Shown here in pieces: positions 40,001-53,048 of a stretch of DNA of 64,000 nucleotides; positions within the stretch are counted from its first letter, which is position 1, and each line of letters begins with the position of its first letter. The stretch comes from Ooceraea biroi (taxonomy: Eukaryota; Arthropoda; Insecta; Hymenoptera; Formicidae): positions 9,734,001-9,798,000 of the forward strand of contig NC_039510.1 in the NCBI RefSeq assembly GCF_003672135.1. The letters run 5' to 3'. Both the position numbers and the translations under genes were made by a program. Below the pieces are notes generated by a model, which worked only from the letters and a program-made list of their open reading frames with translations, was not told where the DNA came from and searched no databases.

Positions 40001-41836
40001 GGAGATTTCTCGCTTCTTACGTGGAACGTATAAAAATTTTCGAAAACAATCGAACGGTTTTGGGTACAACTCAACAGGTCTATCATTTATGTGAATCTCT
40101 GTTAGTATCTCAAGCAGATCTGACGTCCACAGATTTTGTACCGTGAGAAAGATATTGTACGTGAAAAAGTATATTTGAGAATATGTAGCAGTGATTAATC
40201 GCAGCATGTATGATAAGTTGCGAAGTAATAAAAAAGTGCGATTGGATGAGCAATTGGAAGATTATTATTGATTCTCGCATTGATTTTTTCCATTGACGTT
40301 CGTTACCACGAATAAAACGTTTTTGTGTAAATGTTTCATAGTTGCTTTCTTAATTTAATAAAGAATCTCTTACATTAGAAATAACTGAGAGTTTTGAAGA
40401 CCATGAACGAGCCTGTGCTACAAGTCACTGTACTCGTCGATAGCTAGAGAATAATTATAAAAATATAATATTAATTTTTGAAATGAACAGAGGTGATACT
40501 TTATTTTTCATCTACAAAGAAAGTTTCGTTATTGCATGATGATTCTTCCTTTACCGCGTAACTTTTACTCGATAAATTTTTGTTCTATCTTTCGGTGCCT
40601 CGAATGATAGAGACACTAATTGTTACTATAATTTATTCTCTACATAATTTCCCAAGTTCTGAGATATATTGATGAATATATAATTCTACATATATAATTA
40701 TTTATTTGAAATGAGATATATACAAAAATTTGTTTTGCTATATTATATTTAATTATAAATATATATCTAATATATTAATTACAAAAAGAGAGTATTTTAA
40801 ATATAAAACTCAAAGTCAAGACGAATAAAAGTATCAGAAACATTTCTTTTTGTGGTAATGGAAGATGCATATATTTTTTTAAGCACCATGAAGCTAACCG
40901 CAGTCAACGTAGTATATGTAGGGAAGAACACGAGAGGTCATTGATATCTTTCGTGATGGCAGAATAAAGCCGAGTAGATTATAATCGAACGGTTAACCAT
41001 TCGCGAGACTAGCTCACCTAGATGAGCCGCAGGTGATTAATTTCTCTAAATAAAAATTCATTCTATTTTCAATCAGTTCATTTGTATTTATGTAAAAGAA
41101 ATCGTTCGACTGCTCATTACGTAAAATTCCATTCTATGAAAGAGCCTCAAGTCACATGACAGACACGATGACGTGAGGTCGCATCTTGCCCTTTAATCCT
41201 TTTAACTCTTATCTCATTTTGTTTCATTCCGCACATTGTGAATTCCATTTTATTCTACTTTCAAGGAAAAAGATAAGTAAACTAATTGATAAGTAAACTA
41301 ACAATAATTCACGTTTATTTCGAGATTTATTTTATATAGAACTTTATAATTATAATAATTGATAATTAACATAAAGCTTAAATAATTGAGCGGCAGTTAT
41401 AAAAGAATTACTTTATAAATGTACGATGCATTTTTACGTACGTTTACGTAAATATAATGTGATATAATATGAATACATTACCATTTTTATACCGTTTAAC
41501 TTTATTGTTTGCTGATAGACGTTGCACGATTTGATCATGCGTCATTGAATGTTCCACCTAAAGTGGGAGTAATTGAGCATGAAAACTTGATAGCGTGCAC
41601 TCGGGCGACCTTTCTCAGTCACCTGGCCGATCAATCAATCGGCGCGTCGGAAACTCGAAAGTGCATTTGCACAGCCGACAACAGTACTCGCCGTCGATCA
41701 ATCGTGCGTATTCAAATCAATTGTAGAACAATACCGTCAGCTCGCGCGCCCATTGTTCGCACAGCCAGTGCTCTGTGTGGGTTCGACATGATCAGATTTT
41801 CGGGATGGTTACATCCCGAGCTCGGCATCTGAAACA
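37088..41836. other. Intergenic DNA between the channel and the zinc-finger locus
   Basis: AT-rich; frames are short and have no domain. A GC-rich stretch with a minus-strand frame at 39577-39783 shows no homology I recognise. Composition becomes GC-rich from about 41600 toward the zinc-finger locus. Confidence 0.4.
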
Positions 41837-42198
41837 ATGGACCGTGGTGCAGTGTCGGGATCGTCACGGTCCGATTTCAAAAACAAAATCGGACAGCTCC
41901 ATCGCATCGATCCGCGACATACTTCAAGGAGAGAACCTTCGTGGCGTTCGAGACTGTCGTGTGTGAAGGCGGTTGGCTTCGGCTCGAAGTCGATCGATAC
42001 GCGGACGTAAGTGGCCGAGCGGCCACGGCGACTGCCGAGACGGGACGGCGACGGCCGATCTCTGCCGAGCGCGGTCGAGACGCAGCGACGCGAACAACGC
42101 GTAGCGAACGACGCGGTGCCCTCTCCGGCTTCGGTTGAAACAGCGTTCGCGTCCACGGGCGCGGCTTTGCGTCTCGAGCTGGCGTTTTCCGCGGTAAA
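41600..42198 (+). promoter_or_regulatory. CpG-rich promoter / 5' untranslated region of the ZAD locus
   Basis: A sharp rise in CpG density, strongest at about 42000-42200, ends at the ATG of the ZAD exon. A TCAGT initiator-like motif is at 41615-41619 and others may exist; no TATA box was found. High CpG upstream of a broadly used regulatory gene is expected for insect housekeeping-type promoters. The exact start site cannot be read from sequence. Confidence 0.5.
41837..42010 (+). other. Upstream ORF or alternative first coding exon
   Basis: An ATG at 41837 opens a 57-codon frame (begins MDRGAVSGSSRSDFKNK) that ends in TAA at 42008-42010. That TAA lies inside a perfect donor, GTAAGT at 42007-42012. 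So the stretch may be an upstream ORF in the leader or an alternative first exon that splices away before its stop. The protein has no recognised domain. Not enough evidence to choose. Confidence 0.3.
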
Positions 42199-44529
42199 AT
42201 GTCCTCCCTCGACTATCTCGACTTGTGTCGATTGTGTCTCGTGAAGGACCGCGTCTCCGTGCCGATTTTCGAAGGCGAGGGCGACGTACGGCAGATTTAT
42301 TTCAAGATCGCAGCCTGCCTGCCGGTCAAGGTAAGAAGCCAACTACGCCATACTCTACGAATAAGGCGATCCGCCATTTTGTATAAGCTTTCGCGAGCTC
42401 CACGGACCGACCTCGCCGCCGCGGATCGCTTTTGTTCCCTCGATCGTTTCCTGAAACGCGCTGTACACGTCGTAAGAGGAAACACGTAAATTACGAACGG
42501 CGCGCTCGGACGTTGCTGCTCGCACGATAATCTCACGTCCGTTCGTCACGAGGGCTCCTCCGCCCGCGTTGGCGTTGTGACGCCGCTAATTATTCCACGA
42601 ATTTTTGCCGCGCTTTTTACACGCGAATGCACACTTCTCGGAAATACGACTCACCGCGCGAACGCACGCGGAAACCAGCGTCTCACTCGTGATTTTTATG
42701 AGGATAAAATCGACGTCGCTCGCTTGCGCACGGCGAGATCGATTAATCTTTCTCATCGATGTTTTCGACATCTTGCTGCGCCGACATTGCTATCGCGAAA
42801 CGCGTTACGTTGACCGTCCCTCCGCGGGCAATATTTTACCGCGTTTCGTTCTGAAACCATGCAACTTCGGTCGTACGTTGCGAGAAATGTTTGAACGCAC
42901 GCCGTCGTGCGGTTCAACGTTAACTCGCGCATTTGTTTACGTGAATATTACGCTGCAACGAGAGATTCCAAGTCGTAATAACGCCACGCGTGGATCGGCT
43001 GCAGTCTCTTGGCGTACGATTTAATGGCGTCCCTTGTTGCTTTTGTACGGGCAGTATCTCTGGGAGAAGGGACTTAATTGAGAACGATAGTAATTTATAC
43101 GAGCGAGCGATGCGATCGTTATTGATGAAATATGTAATTTCGGTTTCAATAAAATGTCGCGACGCGAGATGCAATGGTATCGGAACGATCTAATGTATTC
43201 TCGTTCTGTTATAATTACAGGTTGCTAGGGAAGACAAATTACCTAAAAAGTTATGCAACGACTGTGTGTATAAAGTAGAATTATGTTATCAATTTTGGAA
43301 TACGACGGCGAATGCGGAGAAGCAGTTGCTGCAATGGCTCGGCGAGGTGAATATGGAAGACAAGCAGGGTTATGTCGGCGCTGTTCACAATCCGGTAATT
43401 ATCATTTTTGCGACACACAATTGCCACACAATCTATTTTTTTTTACCCACCAACGAAAACTTGATGCAGTGCAAAGTAACCTGTCCGGTCGTGCCTCGAG
43501 AAAGAGAAATGACTGCAAAGAGCCATAAAGATGCAGATTCTCTTATGTTTGATTTTCATTTGTTTCTGTTTACCTCGGCAATGATAATCCGTGGTCCCAG
43601 TATTTTGCACATTGTACATTTGTAAGTCCTTGCGAGTACTTTTGTACATGTTTGACAATTATCAATTTTGTACAAGTATATCTTAATAGTTGGTAAAATT
43701 GCTTGCATAAAGAATTGATTGAGACACAAAAATTGAGATTAATGAGGGATAATGTAAAGGTTTACGTTAATCAAGTGATAAGATATTGAGAATACTAATG
43801 CATGGTCAAACAATTTTAGTGGTTAGAGATATAATATTGTTGATGCGCGTAGAAAATTTCATGTTTTGTGCTTCCTCAAATTTCAGAACGACATGAAACC
43901 AGAACAGAGCAACGAGAACAGGTTAGATGGTACTGTGATGCAACAAGTAAGCGAACATCAGAATACCACCATGAATATTGGCATGATGGACAATATGGGT
44001 ATGGGTATGCCGATGATGATGAGCAATGCTCAGCAACAAATAACCTCAGTTCCTATGGACAACAGTGGTAGCTCCGTACAGAATGTCCAGCCAGTTGCTG
44101 GACCGAGTACGCAAACGACACATGACCAAATTGCACAGAATCAAACGGACGCGCCTACGCAACAGGAGGATGAAGAGGAAAGTAGTGAAGAGGAGGACAA
44201 CTCGGACGACGAGTGCGAGGGAGATGAAGGTATGTATTTGTGTCGTGTGTCATTTCATGTTTTTGCTTATAAAAGCGTCAAAATTATTGTCGAAAAATTA
44301 AGCGAGGGGAGGAAATGAGGAAAACAAAACTGGGAAATTTTGTTCAAGGCCTACCTATAAAAGAAGAGGGTGAAGAGGACCCTAACAATAGCAGAACTAT
44401 TGAGCCTACTACCTTTGTAAATGTTTCCTTGGCGTGCGACGAAGCAGGACCTTCCGGGCTTCAGCAAAAAATTGCTGACATGCCAGAGATGGTGATGCCG
44501 CAGGCAGCAGACGTGGATCCGAAAACTGG
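42199..44529 (+). CDS. Shared ZAD exons of a multi-isoform C2H2 zinc-finger transcription factor
   Basis: Four exons read in frame: 42199-42330, 43221-43394, 43887-44229, 44349-44529, all GT-AG, giving 276 residues plus the first two bases of a Gly codon. Exons 1-2 encode a complete ZAD: CRLC at residues 10-13 and CNDC at about 56-59 are the paired zinc-binding cysteines, followed by the helix with YQFWNTTANAEKQLLQWL. ZADs mediate dimerisation of arthropod zinc-finger factors. Exon 3 is Met-rich (MGMGMPMMM) and ends in an acidic run (EDEEESSEEEDNSDDE). Exon 4 has PIKEE, a sumoylation-type motif, and more acidic linker. There are no zinc fingers in these exons; all six downstream finger exons fit the donor at 44530 in phase. 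Retaining that intron gives TGA at once (44531-44533). No gene symbol is given because I know no exact counterpart. Confidence 0.92.
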
Positions 44530-45776
44530 GTGAGTTTTCTGTTTTTATTTTACCGTTTTTTAGGGTCAAAGATGCCATTTGTTGTGGCGAACATAAACAG
44601 CGACACGAAACACTGATTTTATTTGCTTCTTTATCTTTCCTGGTTAGCTTGAATTTCGACTTGAAACAAACGTGATTATTTGCTTTCGTTAGTTTCGAGT
44701 AGGATCTTGCGTTACTGCCATCAAATAATTTCAACAATTACTGATAAAGTTTTGAAAAGCTTGAGTGACAAGCTTAAATGACAGTTCTTGATAGTGTCGT
44801 GATACATCTATTTTTAAATAAATCAATATCTTATGTTTGCGAATATCGCGTGCTGTGTTAGACTGTTCATAATCGTATTCTATCTTTTTTCTTACACTCA
44901 CGTTACTTCAAACAATCTGTTAAACAAATTAATTGTTTAAGATGAGAAAAAATATGAATATAAGATAAGTAATTGTAATTGAGTATTAATGATCATGATG
45001 AATAAAAATAAGGCGCGGTTGAACACCAGGTAAGTTTGCACACACCCCACAACCATCTTTGGCCCTAGGTGTTAGCAATTTGCGGAAACGGCCTTTGTGT
45101 AGCGTTCAGGACGCGTACTTCAGACAATTTCATCATTTGTTACTTAACAAAGTATTTATTAATTACGGTTGTTTGATACAGAACGTAAATTGCTAGGCAC
45201 CTCGTTATTTTTACGTGTCGTAGCATGTACATGGAGTGCATTTCGACGAGAAATAAAATAAAAAGCGCTTAAATGTTCCGCATAAATGATACATTTTCAT
45301 AGAGTCGCACATGTATCTAGTAAGTTTTTGCGTTTAAGTCGAAATGAATTCGATGTTAGATATTATTTATATATGTGCAATAAAAACAGGCAGAGAGATC
45401 TCTCTGGATTATCGGTACACGTGGTGTGAGAAAATATCAACGTTATCAATTTGCTGCTTGACAATTGAGTTACGTGCGAAGGCCAGCCTGATCTCTCTGT
45501 TCGCTCAGAAAACAAATGTTTACATGTTGTCGATATTTAATATTCCCACGCTTACGTGATGGCACTAAATGCCGCACATTGACCGATATTCGGCCGATTA
45601 TAAAATCACAGACGATAAATATTCCAATTGATGATGCAACGAAACAAACTATCGATTCTCGTTTATATCTTCGTGCTTTCCGATGCCTGCGCTTTACGAT
45701 ATTGCCAGGACTCTGTATTACAACACTAGTGTTACGAGTAAATCGTAGGGATTACCATTTTACTCGACAAGTACGA

Positions 45777-45810
<34 letters not shown>

Positions 45811-47515
45811 CCGCGAAATCGTTAGTAGATCACATTAGCGATTATCGTACGACGAAATAGCGCGCGCAATGGTGCATTGTAACTGAGAAGAGAATTGGTC
45901 AAGAATTGACCACGTTTGAAGAAGATCATGGATCACGTTTCCTCCAATTCGAAGATTCTACGAGACGAAAGAATCGTCCGTTAAGAAACTGCTGAATCAA
46001 GAGTTTTTTAACATTATAAACACGAAGGCGAGTATTATTTCTTCGTTTTTATTTTACGCTATACTTCATTCATGGATTTCTTATTACGTGCAAGTGTTAC
46101 GCACTTGTATCAATAATCTCGTGATATGTGATGAGATTTGTATCGCTTTTTGCGATATTTTTAATCGATACCATTTTGGTATCAAACAACGTTTTTCCGC
46201 GTATCCCAACGCAGTGCTGATATGCTTTTTTTATCATGCACATAATTTGGGATGCGCGTAATCAATTCGCGTGTTTTCACAAAAGTGCAGAAAAAATCGT
46301 AGCACTTGTGTGAGGAATAACTATTCTTTTGTTTAACGAATTTTAACCAGGCTTGCACTACATGCGCCGGTTTATACATTGGAAACGAAAGTTTACGCGG
46401 AATTATTTTATTAAATATTGATTCCACCGTGGTTGTAGCGTTTGTTATGTTATGTGAGATACTTGGTTTCACATTCTGAGAATATATAGTATGGATTTTT
46501 TAACATTTGTTATGGGAAAGATTGCGCGCTATTCAGTATGGTGAATATTTGATGTATAAAAGTTTGATATAGCATAGCACTTTTTGTGCTCTTGCTTTAC
46601 ATCAAGCTTTCGTAGATTGTCACTTTTAATACTGAATATGTTTAACTTTTTTCTTTAGTTTTTAACTGTGCAGCATTAAACTGCATTTTTATTGTATTCC
46701 ATAATACTTTTTTTGTGCTGTGTTATATATAGTGTTGATTGTATGTACACGTGAGAAATCATGTTCCGTTTAATGCTGGGCGAGTGAGAAGAAGATGCAT
46801 CATCGTAACGGATTGTTATAAAGGTGAGACTTTCCTCTAATTAATTTAATTTGCGTTTTAACTTTTTCCATTTCAGTAAATAGAGTGATTTTTGAGTAAA
46901 AATTGCTTTTCTCGAGCTCTTTTTGCCAAGTTTTACGGCTTGATATTTACTTTTTCCTTCGGTTGTTTTGTTAGGAAACATTTAATATACAGTTTTATAT
47001 ACTTCTCTAATGATTTATATTTCAAATGCGGTATTAACTATACTAATATAAAGAATATAAAGATAATGAGAGAATAGGTCTACAAGTATTTCTCTACATC
47101 ATCCATCTAAATAGCGTTTAAAAAACTATTATGTAAGATTTATGAATTCGGAAAGCTTGATGAATATTATTATAGAGGATGTTATAATATGAATTTTTAA
47201 AGCTTGACCTGACGATTTGATCACGACGACTCTCGAGATTTGCACGTACGCTCTTGTAACACGTTATTATCGTTGCGTCTCGAAAGATGCCAGCAATGCC
47301 CAAGCACTTTGCACTGACCACCTTGCAGCACTGACACAAGCATAAAGTCTTTTTCTATCTATCTATCTCTACCTCTATCTCTCTTTCTCTTTCGTATCAC
47401 CGCCTGTATGCAAGACGTATTGTAATGTTCACGAAAAGCAGAATCAAAAAAGACAAGCTGTGTGTGCCCACGGGTCGTTCTCCGTTGCAATGTCCTTGGG
47501 TTTTGTCGATTTCAG
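44530..47515 (+). other. Intron between shared exons and first finger exon
   Basis: AT-rich, with a TA microsatellite at 45778-45808. Isolated donor-like sites at 45029 (CCAG then GTAAGT) and 46825 (AAAG then GTGAG) have no convincing coding sequence before them. No gene seen. Confidence 0.6.
45778..45808. repeat. TA microsatellite
   Basis: About 15 TA units in the large intron of the ZAD locus. Confidence 0.97.
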
Positions 47516-48599
47516 GGAAGGAGGCGAGACCTTCGGCGGATTGTCGGGAATGCTGCGTCAAATACTTTCGCCTTCGCCCGAGACCGGGGAGGCCAGCATG
47601 TCCGTCAATTGTAATCTCCTACAGACCAACTCGATATACTCGAATCAGTCGTCAATGTTATCGACGTTACTCCCCCCGCACTTTCAGACCGTGTGCCCGG
47701 ACCAGGGCCTGCTTGACCAGATGCAGATTCTTACCGAGTCCTATCCATGTCCCACATGCGGGCTCGAGTTTCGGAGCGCGCTCAAGCTAAACTATCACAT
47801 GCGTACGAGTCATACCGCGCGTCCAGAATACGAGCATAATATCGAGAATCAGCCGAGGTACTCGTGCGCCGTCTGCTCGCGGTCCTTCGTCAGCCTGAGC
47901 CATCTGAGAATGCACGAGGTCACGCATACCGCGTCCCCGGTGGCTGCATGCGCCTCGACGTCCGCCAATCTGGCGTCGTCCGGTAACATGGAGAAGACGT
48001 TCGCCTGCGATCTCTGCCAGGCGAGTTTCCGGTATCGCACGCTGCTGGAACGCCACCGCAGGATGCACCAGGAGATCGGCCAGGAGAAACCGTACTCCTG
48101 TCCGCGATGCATGATGCGTTTCGAGACGCGCAATCTGTACAATCATCATGCGAAAACGCATAGACCGCCGATGCCGGTGGGTAACGACAGCAGAATCGTC
48201 GGTGCGAACACGGTGTCACAGATCGATCCAGCCACCAGCAATATCGGCGGCCCCGTGATCCCTGCAAAGTCCATGACCTATCCCTGCGACTCGTGCTCCA
48301 AACAGTTCACCACACCCGAGTCGTTGACCACGCATAAAGCGGTACACAGATCGAGGCCGCTGGTGTGCGATGTGTGCGGCAAAGGTTTCACGCATCGCAA
48401 GTATTACGTGGTGCATCAGCGCATCCACACCGGCGAGAGGCCGTATCTCTGCGCCATGTGCGGCAAATCGTTCACGCAGGCATCGACGTTGACGGTACAT
48501 CGCCGGTATCATACAGGAGAGCGGCCGTACACTTGCACGTTGTGCGGAAAGGGATTTGTCACGCGTACGATTATGCTTAATCACATGAAGAAGCACTAA
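47516..48599 (+). CDS. Alternative terminal exon A: eight C2H2 zinc fingers
   Basis: Acceptor GATTTCAG ends at 47515. The first base completes the shared GG donor codon as Gly, after which EGGETFGGLSGMLRQIL follows. It adds 360 residues, so the ZAD isoform would be about 637. A linker of some 70 residues leads to eight fingers: CPTCGLEF, CAVCSRSF, CDLCQASF, CPRCMMRF, then after a 30-residue spacer CDSCSKQF, CDVCGKGF, CAMCGKSF and CTLCGKGF. The last two links are canonical TGERP, so the C-terminal fingers probably bind DNA in tandem. The protein ends two residues after the last zinc-binding histidine region (HMKKH) at a TAA. The upstream ATG-containing frame from 47460 runs through the acceptor and is not needed. 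It is the most diverged array of the set. Confidence 0.88.
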
Positions 48600-51500
48600 G
48601 ACGTTGGTTGATTGATAAACGAGGCGGCTTTACCGCACGCGATTCGATTCGAGGCGCAATTTTCTGGTGAAAGTTTTATAAAGCGCGATATTGAGAACTT
48701 GCTTAATCTCTGATTTCAATCTTACGTCAACACTCTAGGAAAAATAATACTGAGAAATCTAAAAAAAATCTATGTCGATTACTTTTGATGATTTTGGTAA
48801 TTAATAGAAGGATTCTTTGACAAAAAGGAAAAGTCTATAAAAGGTAAAATTAAAAAAATCGATTCTGGAGCTTAAATACGTCTCTATATGGAAATTAAAA
48901 GCATTTCTATTTAGAATGTGCTCTCGTGGGAATTGTAGTGGGTGTTGATGTCCAAGTGCCTAAAATGATTCAAGTTACTATCATGAAATGATAAATAAGC
49001 GCGCATGAATATAATATAATACGAGCAATTTAAATATAAGTTAATTTTCTATGAACACGTTTATGATAAATTTCATATAGTTTCGGATAAAATATATTTA
49101 ACGAAATCACGACAAAAATAAGCTAACAATTTTATTCTATAATCATAAATGTTGTCATCACTGTGATATTGTTTATATATTATATAAAATATTTAATAAT
49201 AGAATAATGTTAATATTTTATTAAGTATGACACGAAAAAACTTATCTTTCTAAATGAAAACTGATACGTGTAATTCAGTTTCTGATAAGTAAAATTAGTA
49301 CCTGTGCCCAATAATGAAATGAAAAGTGCCTAAAATAAACGTATCTCATTTCTTTTATTTGATGAGAAATAAACTAAATAAAATTAAAATTGAAATATTA
49401 ACATAATCTAACTTGAGGGAAATCATTATTTTTATACTTCATATAAAAAATAAAATTTTCCGATTACGTTAGTTTAAATTGTTGATGAATTATTAATGTA
49501 TAAAATTCACCGCGTCATTTTCAAAACAAAACTGAATTCTGGTGCCTTTAATTAACATGTTACGAAAGACAGGGTAATGTTAATTACATAAATGTAAAAT
49601 GTAAGTATCAAGACGCTTAATTATTTATACATAGATCTAGTCATAGAAATTATGCGCGATTAAATAATGGAATTACAGATAAAGAGCAATATTCAATGAC
49701 TTTGCAAATGTTTTCGATAAATTTATTACTTTATATATTCTTGTAGTTTTTCGTCAATGCAACATCATCGTAAGTTTATTTTAAAAAAAATTGTGTTTGA
49801 TTATTAGAGAATATCTATTATAATAGATCAAATATATATTCTCGAAATTATTTATTGCTGCATTACGAAATTTAATGTATTACCGAAAATCTAAGACTGT
49901 TTATACATATATCAATCTTTTAATTTTAGATACTTAAATTTACAATCTGCAGGATGTTTTAAACCTTTCGTTATATTTATTAATGATAAATTCTGAAGCA
50001 TATTCGGGGAAAAAAATTTTATTATCGAAATATTGTAACTATAGATTCGAAGTAAAAGATTTTCAGCTTTGAATTTGTAACATTAGGAGTTTTTGCATCT
50101 TAAAGTTCTTGAAAATTCGCTATTATTGACAGATGGAAGATCTGGGAATATTCTGCATATTTAATAATTACTCGACAATTACATGTATATAACGCAATAA
50201 CTAAAATAACATAATGATAAAAATTATTGAGACATAAAAATTACAATTAATAATAGAAATATATTTAAAGTTTTTATTTTGTGTACTGTTAATAGCAAGA
50301 ATAACAGTTCTACATTAAATTTATAAATGTATTGTTTATTTGCTTTCCTATTTGAATGATTTGAGGAGAGAAATTGTAAGAAAGTTTTGTGAAGTTACAT
50401 TTATCAATGTTTTTAATATTTGAAAATTTAATTTGTACTTGAAATACTTCATTCTTAATGACAATTATTCTGTTTCTTTATATATTGTCTTCGTAAGGAT
50501 TTAGATAAGATTTCTGTTGATAAGAATTATGTCTCGATAACATTTGCACTTAGCTGCAATGATTAATCAGTCACCCAAGCTTAATATTTTTCAACAATAT
50601 ATAATAAAGATTTTAGAAATATAAAGTTAAATTATAATAAGAAAACTATATATAGTGCATAAGTATGAAATGCTAAAAATTTGTTGGAGTTATTTTGGGA
50701 AATTAATAAGTTTTAATTACAAGACATATATGGATACGGAAAATTTAATGAATATTTCCACGTAAATCCTGCAATATGTACTAAAAATTTATTCTTAAAT
50801 CCACACACACGAAACATATTTTTATTGCTCATTGCAGGCTTTACTCAAATATTTGAATTTTCTTAGAAAAAGAATATTAAGATCCCATAGATTTATTATA
50901 TGCTCACAATATATTTATCATTTTTATTTTATGAACTTGCAATTTAATCATAAGAAATCATAAAAAGCGTAAATGGAAAAATATATGAAACTATATATTT
51001 CTATGATCGTTATATGAAATCATAATAATAATCTTAAATCATATTTTTATTCATAGATGCTGTAAGCTAAAAAGTCTAGATTGTTCAATATCATGCAAAT
51101 AATAAAAAATCGAAAATTAATATCAGATTATGAAAAATTGCTGTCAAATTACAATATTACAACATTCTTTATTTAAAAGATATATAACGTTTGAAACGAT
51201 TATGACATTACTAGAAATATCTTCTATCAAATATCTGAAAATTCGAATTTCAGAGAACCAATGGTTCATTTTATGATTTATACGATACGATATCTTGTAC
51301 ATACTATAAGCAATAAGTAGTAAAATAATGCGCGCTTAAGAAATATTAAAGTATGAATATTAATACGAATTAATATATTTAAGGTGTTCGCATTTTATCA
51401 ATTATTGCAATATAGACACAATAAATATGAAGCTATTAAATTTAACTGAGTTTAGAACATAAGTAGTTGTGTTTTGTAGTTATGAATCGTGCTATGAGTT

Positions 51501-51841
51501 TACAAACTATGATTAGTACAATATTTAATAAAGAAGACGACGGTGTTTGTGCTTTATGCAAATAAGCATTGTCTAAGCATATAAGACACCAATAAGAGAG
51601 AATGAAGAGAGAGAAAAGGTGGCTACATAATAAAGAAAATACTGGAAAATCACAACCGAGGCGCTTTATTGACTACCCAACTTCCACACAATCAATCGAG
51701 CACGAGTGTCCAGCTGATCGTCCCTGTAAATATCTCACTTACTTCTCGTATGGTATGCCTCTCATTAAGACGGTAAAGAACGAAAAAATCGGCGAGGAAC
51801 GAGCATTGATTCACTCCCGTTTGTGTCTCTCTTCTTTGCAG
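48600..51841 (+). other. 3' untranslated region of exon A and intron to exon B
   Basis: Very AT-rich. AATAAA at 49334-49339 is one of several possible polyadenylation signals. An octamer ATGCAAAT at 51556-51563, about 280 bases before exon B, is a POU-type motif that may be chance. No further coding exon was seen. Confidence 0.55.
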
Positions 51842-53048
51842 ATATTTTGTGTCAAAGCTCACGATGCTGCCTCAGGATCGGCAGCAGTGCAGTCCCGATG
51901 AAATCAAGCACGTCTTTGCCCAGCAGCACACGCAGTTGCTGATAGCGGACACGTTGCAGATGCCAAAGGTGGAGGTGACAGCGGCGACGGGGACGACGGA
52001 TATGCTCGGTCACGAGAGCGTCGTGCAGTGCGAGTACTGCGGCGACAGTTTCGTTTCCGAGCAAGCTCTCAGTTTGCATCTAGAGACGCACGAGACGGGT
52101 TCATCGGAGGAGCGAGCGCAGTCGCAAGATGATCAGCTGGTGTGCGAGCACTGCGGCTGCAGTTTCCTGACAACGTCCAAGCTGCGGGAGCACCAGAAGG
52201 AGCACGTTTCCGAGAACTGTTACAGCTGCGGTCACTGCAGTTACGCGACCCCGATCAGAGAATGTCTGATCACGCATCAAAGGTGTCACATACCCGATTA
52301 CAAGTACCAATGCGAGGTGTGCGGCGAGCACTTCCAGAGCAAAAGCAATTGCCAGGTGCATCTGCTGTCGCACGGTCGGGACAAACCGTTCCAATGCGAC
52401 ATATGCAGCGCTACCTTCCGCTACCGCCAGGGTCTGCGTTTGCACGCGAAATTGCACCAGCCGGACTACGTGCCACCGCAGCGGAAGCATCACTGCGAGC
52501 TGTGCAACAAGCGTTTCTCGCGCAAGCAGGTACTGCTGGTGCACATGAGGACGCACGGTAACGTCGGACCGCAGAACGAGTACGTGTGCCCGATGTGCGG
52601 CAAGTCCGTGTCCAGCAAGACTTATCTGGCGGTGCACCTGCGCAAGCACACCGGCGAGAAGCCGCACGTCTGCGACATCTGCGGCAAGGGCTTCATCTCG
52701 CAGAATTACCTGAGTGTGCACCGTCGCACGCACACGGGCGAGAAGCCGCACCAGTGCACCCACTGTAACAAGAGATTCACGCAGCGCACCACGCTCGTAG
52801 TGCATCTGCGGGGTCACACAGGTGATCGCCCATACCCCTGCACGTGCTGCCACAAATCGTTCGCCTCGAAAACGATGCTGAACTCGCACCTGAAGACACA
52901 CGCGAAGCAGAACGCGCGTCAGCAACAGGAGCAGCAGGAGCAGCAGCAGCAGCAGCAGGACTTGCAACAGGAACACGCGTTGCAGGAGCAACAACAGGAG
53001 CAAGATCCGTCCTCCCTCGACACTGTTACTATAATGTTGCCCGGTTAG
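51842..53048 (+). CDS. Alternative terminal exon B: ten C2H2 zinc fingers and a Gln-rich tail
   Basis: Acceptor CTTCTTTGCAG ends at 51841. The first base makes the Gly junction codon and YFVSKLTMLPQDRQQ follows; the exon adds 401 residues (isoform about 678). Ten fingers run from CEYCGDSF to CTCCHKSF. Finger 3 (CGHCSYAT) is of the less canonical CxxC-x-aromatic kind. Fingers 7-10 (CPMCGKSV, CDICGKGF, CTHCNKRF, CTCCHKSF) are joined by TGEKPH and TGDRPY linkers, typical of tandem DNA-binding modules. After the last finger comes a tail of about 45 residues rich in Gln, with a run of six, often an activation or interaction segment. The exon is strikingly GC-rich compared with its flanks. The long minus-strand frame opposite is a composition artefact. 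Confidence 0.9.

Noticed and set aside
41809..42342. Minus-strand 177-codon frame opposite the ZAD exon
   Set aside because: Stop-poor because of high CpG; the + strand encodes a clear ZAD with correct splice sites.
45000..45034. Donor-like CCAG/GTAAGT as a further alternative exon
   Set aside because: No acceptor or coding sequence before it.
46730..46824. Possible extra exon ending at AAAG/GTGAG
   Set aside because: Stops in the frames and weak acceptor; not supportable without RNA.
47460..47515. ATG-type start for exon A as an independent gene
   Set aside because: The frame runs through a good acceptor that has the same phase as the five other finger exons, so splicing is the better explanation.
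47787..48596. Several long minus-strand frames opposite exon A
   Set aside because: Shadows of zinc-finger codons; similar shadows occur opposite exons B, D, E and F.
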